Source: Lingula anatina (lineage: Eukaryota > Brachiopoda > Lingulata > Lingulida > Lingulidae). Taken from it: a stretch of DNA of 20,586 bases. Shown piece by piece: positions 19,606-20,586 of the stretch. The translations under genes were made by a program, and so were the position numbers. Position 1 is the stretch's first letter; each line of letters begins with the position of its first letter. The stretch covers positions 316,622 through 337,207 of the forward strand of contig NW_019775535.1 in assembly GCF_001039355.2 (NCBI RefSeq). The letters are read 5' to 3'. Under the pieces are notes generated by a model, which was not told the origin of the DNA, made no database searches, and worked only from the letters and a program-made list of their open reading frames with translations.

Positions 19606-19876
19606 CAGTGGCGGATTTAGGGGATGTCAGCCCCCCCCCCCCTTTCGATTTCTGAAAAAGATCACACCAATAGTCACCTCTTAAAATTAGAATTTTAACT
19701 AGCTGAAGCATAGTTTCCAAACCGTAACAAATGGCACTGTTCTCCCTCCGAAACGCCAATTTTTTTCGAGGCCATTTAACGGGCTCCAGAACCCTACGCC
19801 AACGGGGCGAGGTTCGGCTTCCCATCCAGTCATTCCTAAAAATAAACTTCATATAACCAGCGATCCACCCCTGATG
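19606..19876. mobile_element. CAGTGGCGGAT-family MITE-like element (copy 2, best ends)
   Basis: The left end is CAGTGGCGGATTTAGGGG. The right end AGCGATCCACCCCTG is, as its reverse complement, CAGGGGTGGATCGCT, giving imperfect inverted repeats of the form CAG.GG.GGAT. CAG-starting ends of this shape occur in hAT-type elements, but no clean 8-bp target duplication is visible because the left flank is a microsatellite. Internal C12 lies at 19631-19642. No protein is present. It matches 5787-6085 block by block. Confidence 0.6.
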
Positions 19877-19954
19877 TATCTATTTTATTAAAAAATGCTA
19901 ATATAATATGTAAAATTATGCAAAGTACCTGGATGTCAGTACGACAGATTAGAC

Positions 19955-20515
19955 AGATAACCTTTCAAGCTTCGAGGACGTGTGACCGCTTGCTTTATGA
20001 CCAGCTACCAGTACTGGCAGGACCCGATAACAGCACATTGACGCTCAGACCTGCTCCCCTGGTGGTTCAGCACATCACTTGTTATTGTTACACGATCAGT
20101 GTACTTGTATCTTTGGTGGTATTACAGGCTACCCGGAAGTATTGCTGTTGCCACGGCCTCGTGAAGATAAGTCTTCAGTTTATGTCATTCTTGATGCTTT
20201 TGACTCTTTGCTGCGTTTGAATGCCAGATTTATTTGTATAACATCACAAAAAATAACAACAATAACTTTCTTAGCACGAGCGTAGACAGCGCAGACAGCA
20301 GGCGCTTTGCTAGCTTTGCCAGCTTTGCTTTTGTTGACGATAAATGTTTTCTTAGTGTTAGCAACGAAAAAAAGAGGGCGCGCCGGGAGGGCGGTAAGGT
20401 AATGTGAAAAGCTCGAATGTAAATTAGGTTGTCAAGGTCATCCCCTCTTTCATAAAATATCAAAAGAAAAAATGTTCTAGCAAACATTCGGCAATCTTAT
20501 TACTAGTTTAAGTAG
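19955..20515. repeat. Direct repeat, copy B of the segment at 6752-7325
   Basis: It carries the same ordered blocks as copy A, including GACCGCTTGCTTTATGACCA, GGTGGTTCAGCAC, GCACGAGCGTAGACAG, AAAGAGGGCGCGCCGGGAGG and TCATCCCCTCTTTC. In both copies a CAGTGGCGGAT-family element lies to the left in the same orientation. The sequence from 20516 to the window end shows no match and nothing recognisable. Confidence 0.65.
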
Positions 20516-20586
20516 CTATATCCTGTAGGGAACTGTATTTTATTGAAATAATCTTCCCGACCTGGTGTGGTTACACAGCACAAAAA

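Noticed and set aside
19589-19852. Minus-strand 87-residue frame
   Set aside because: Contained in the CAGTGGCGGAT-family element; copy 1 of the element does not keep it.

Overview
This is animal nuclear DNA: AT-rich, mostly non-coding, with spliced genes, many simple repeats, short inverted-repeat transposons, tRNA-derived SINE heads and a decayed LINE. The gene content (an SLC16-type transporter and a CARD/NB-ARC/TPR protein) together with recurrent ACATGTA and TAGGCCTA words suggests a marine invertebrate, perhaps an invertebrate deuterostome (echinoderm, hemichordate or lancelet). Word use cannot fix the species, and a mollusc is not excluded.

Left end (1-1824): the first two coding exons of a monocarboxylate-transporter-like gene on the minus strand. 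The splice phases agree; the rest of the gene lies off the left edge. Its first intron carries an expanded TTCTA-type repeat that runs into the 3' splice site.

Middle-left (about 1,830-12,270): no convincing gene. It holds two MITE-like elements (2137-2377 and 3355-3674), a repeat family with CAGTGGCGGAT-like ends (5787-6085 and 7399-7450), one copy of a segment that recurs at the right end of the window (6752-7325), a 23-bp perfect palindrome (8785-8835), and two related blocks rich in GGAC motifs and hairpins (8931-9230 and 10258-10600).

Middle-right (12,150-16,871): the main gene, on the minus strand. A CARD exon (16555-16867) joins in phase to one long exon (12481-14831). Together they encode an 887-residue CARD - NB-ARC - TPR protein, an APAF1/NLR-like STAND ATPase. 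Its 1.7-kb intron contains an 893-bp inverted-repeat element (15017-15909). Abutting that element, in the opposite orientation, is a diverged copy of the host gene's own 3' end (15910-about 16215), including the start of the 3' UTR.

Right end (16,872-20,586): no intact gene. It contains a LINE reverse-transcriptase fragment, a diverged tandem repeat of about 371 bp, and the second copies of the CAGTGGCGGAT family element and of the 6752-7325 segment. These repeats bracket the CARD/NB-ARC gene in direct orientation about 13 kb apart, a layout that could support copy-number change by unequal crossing-over.
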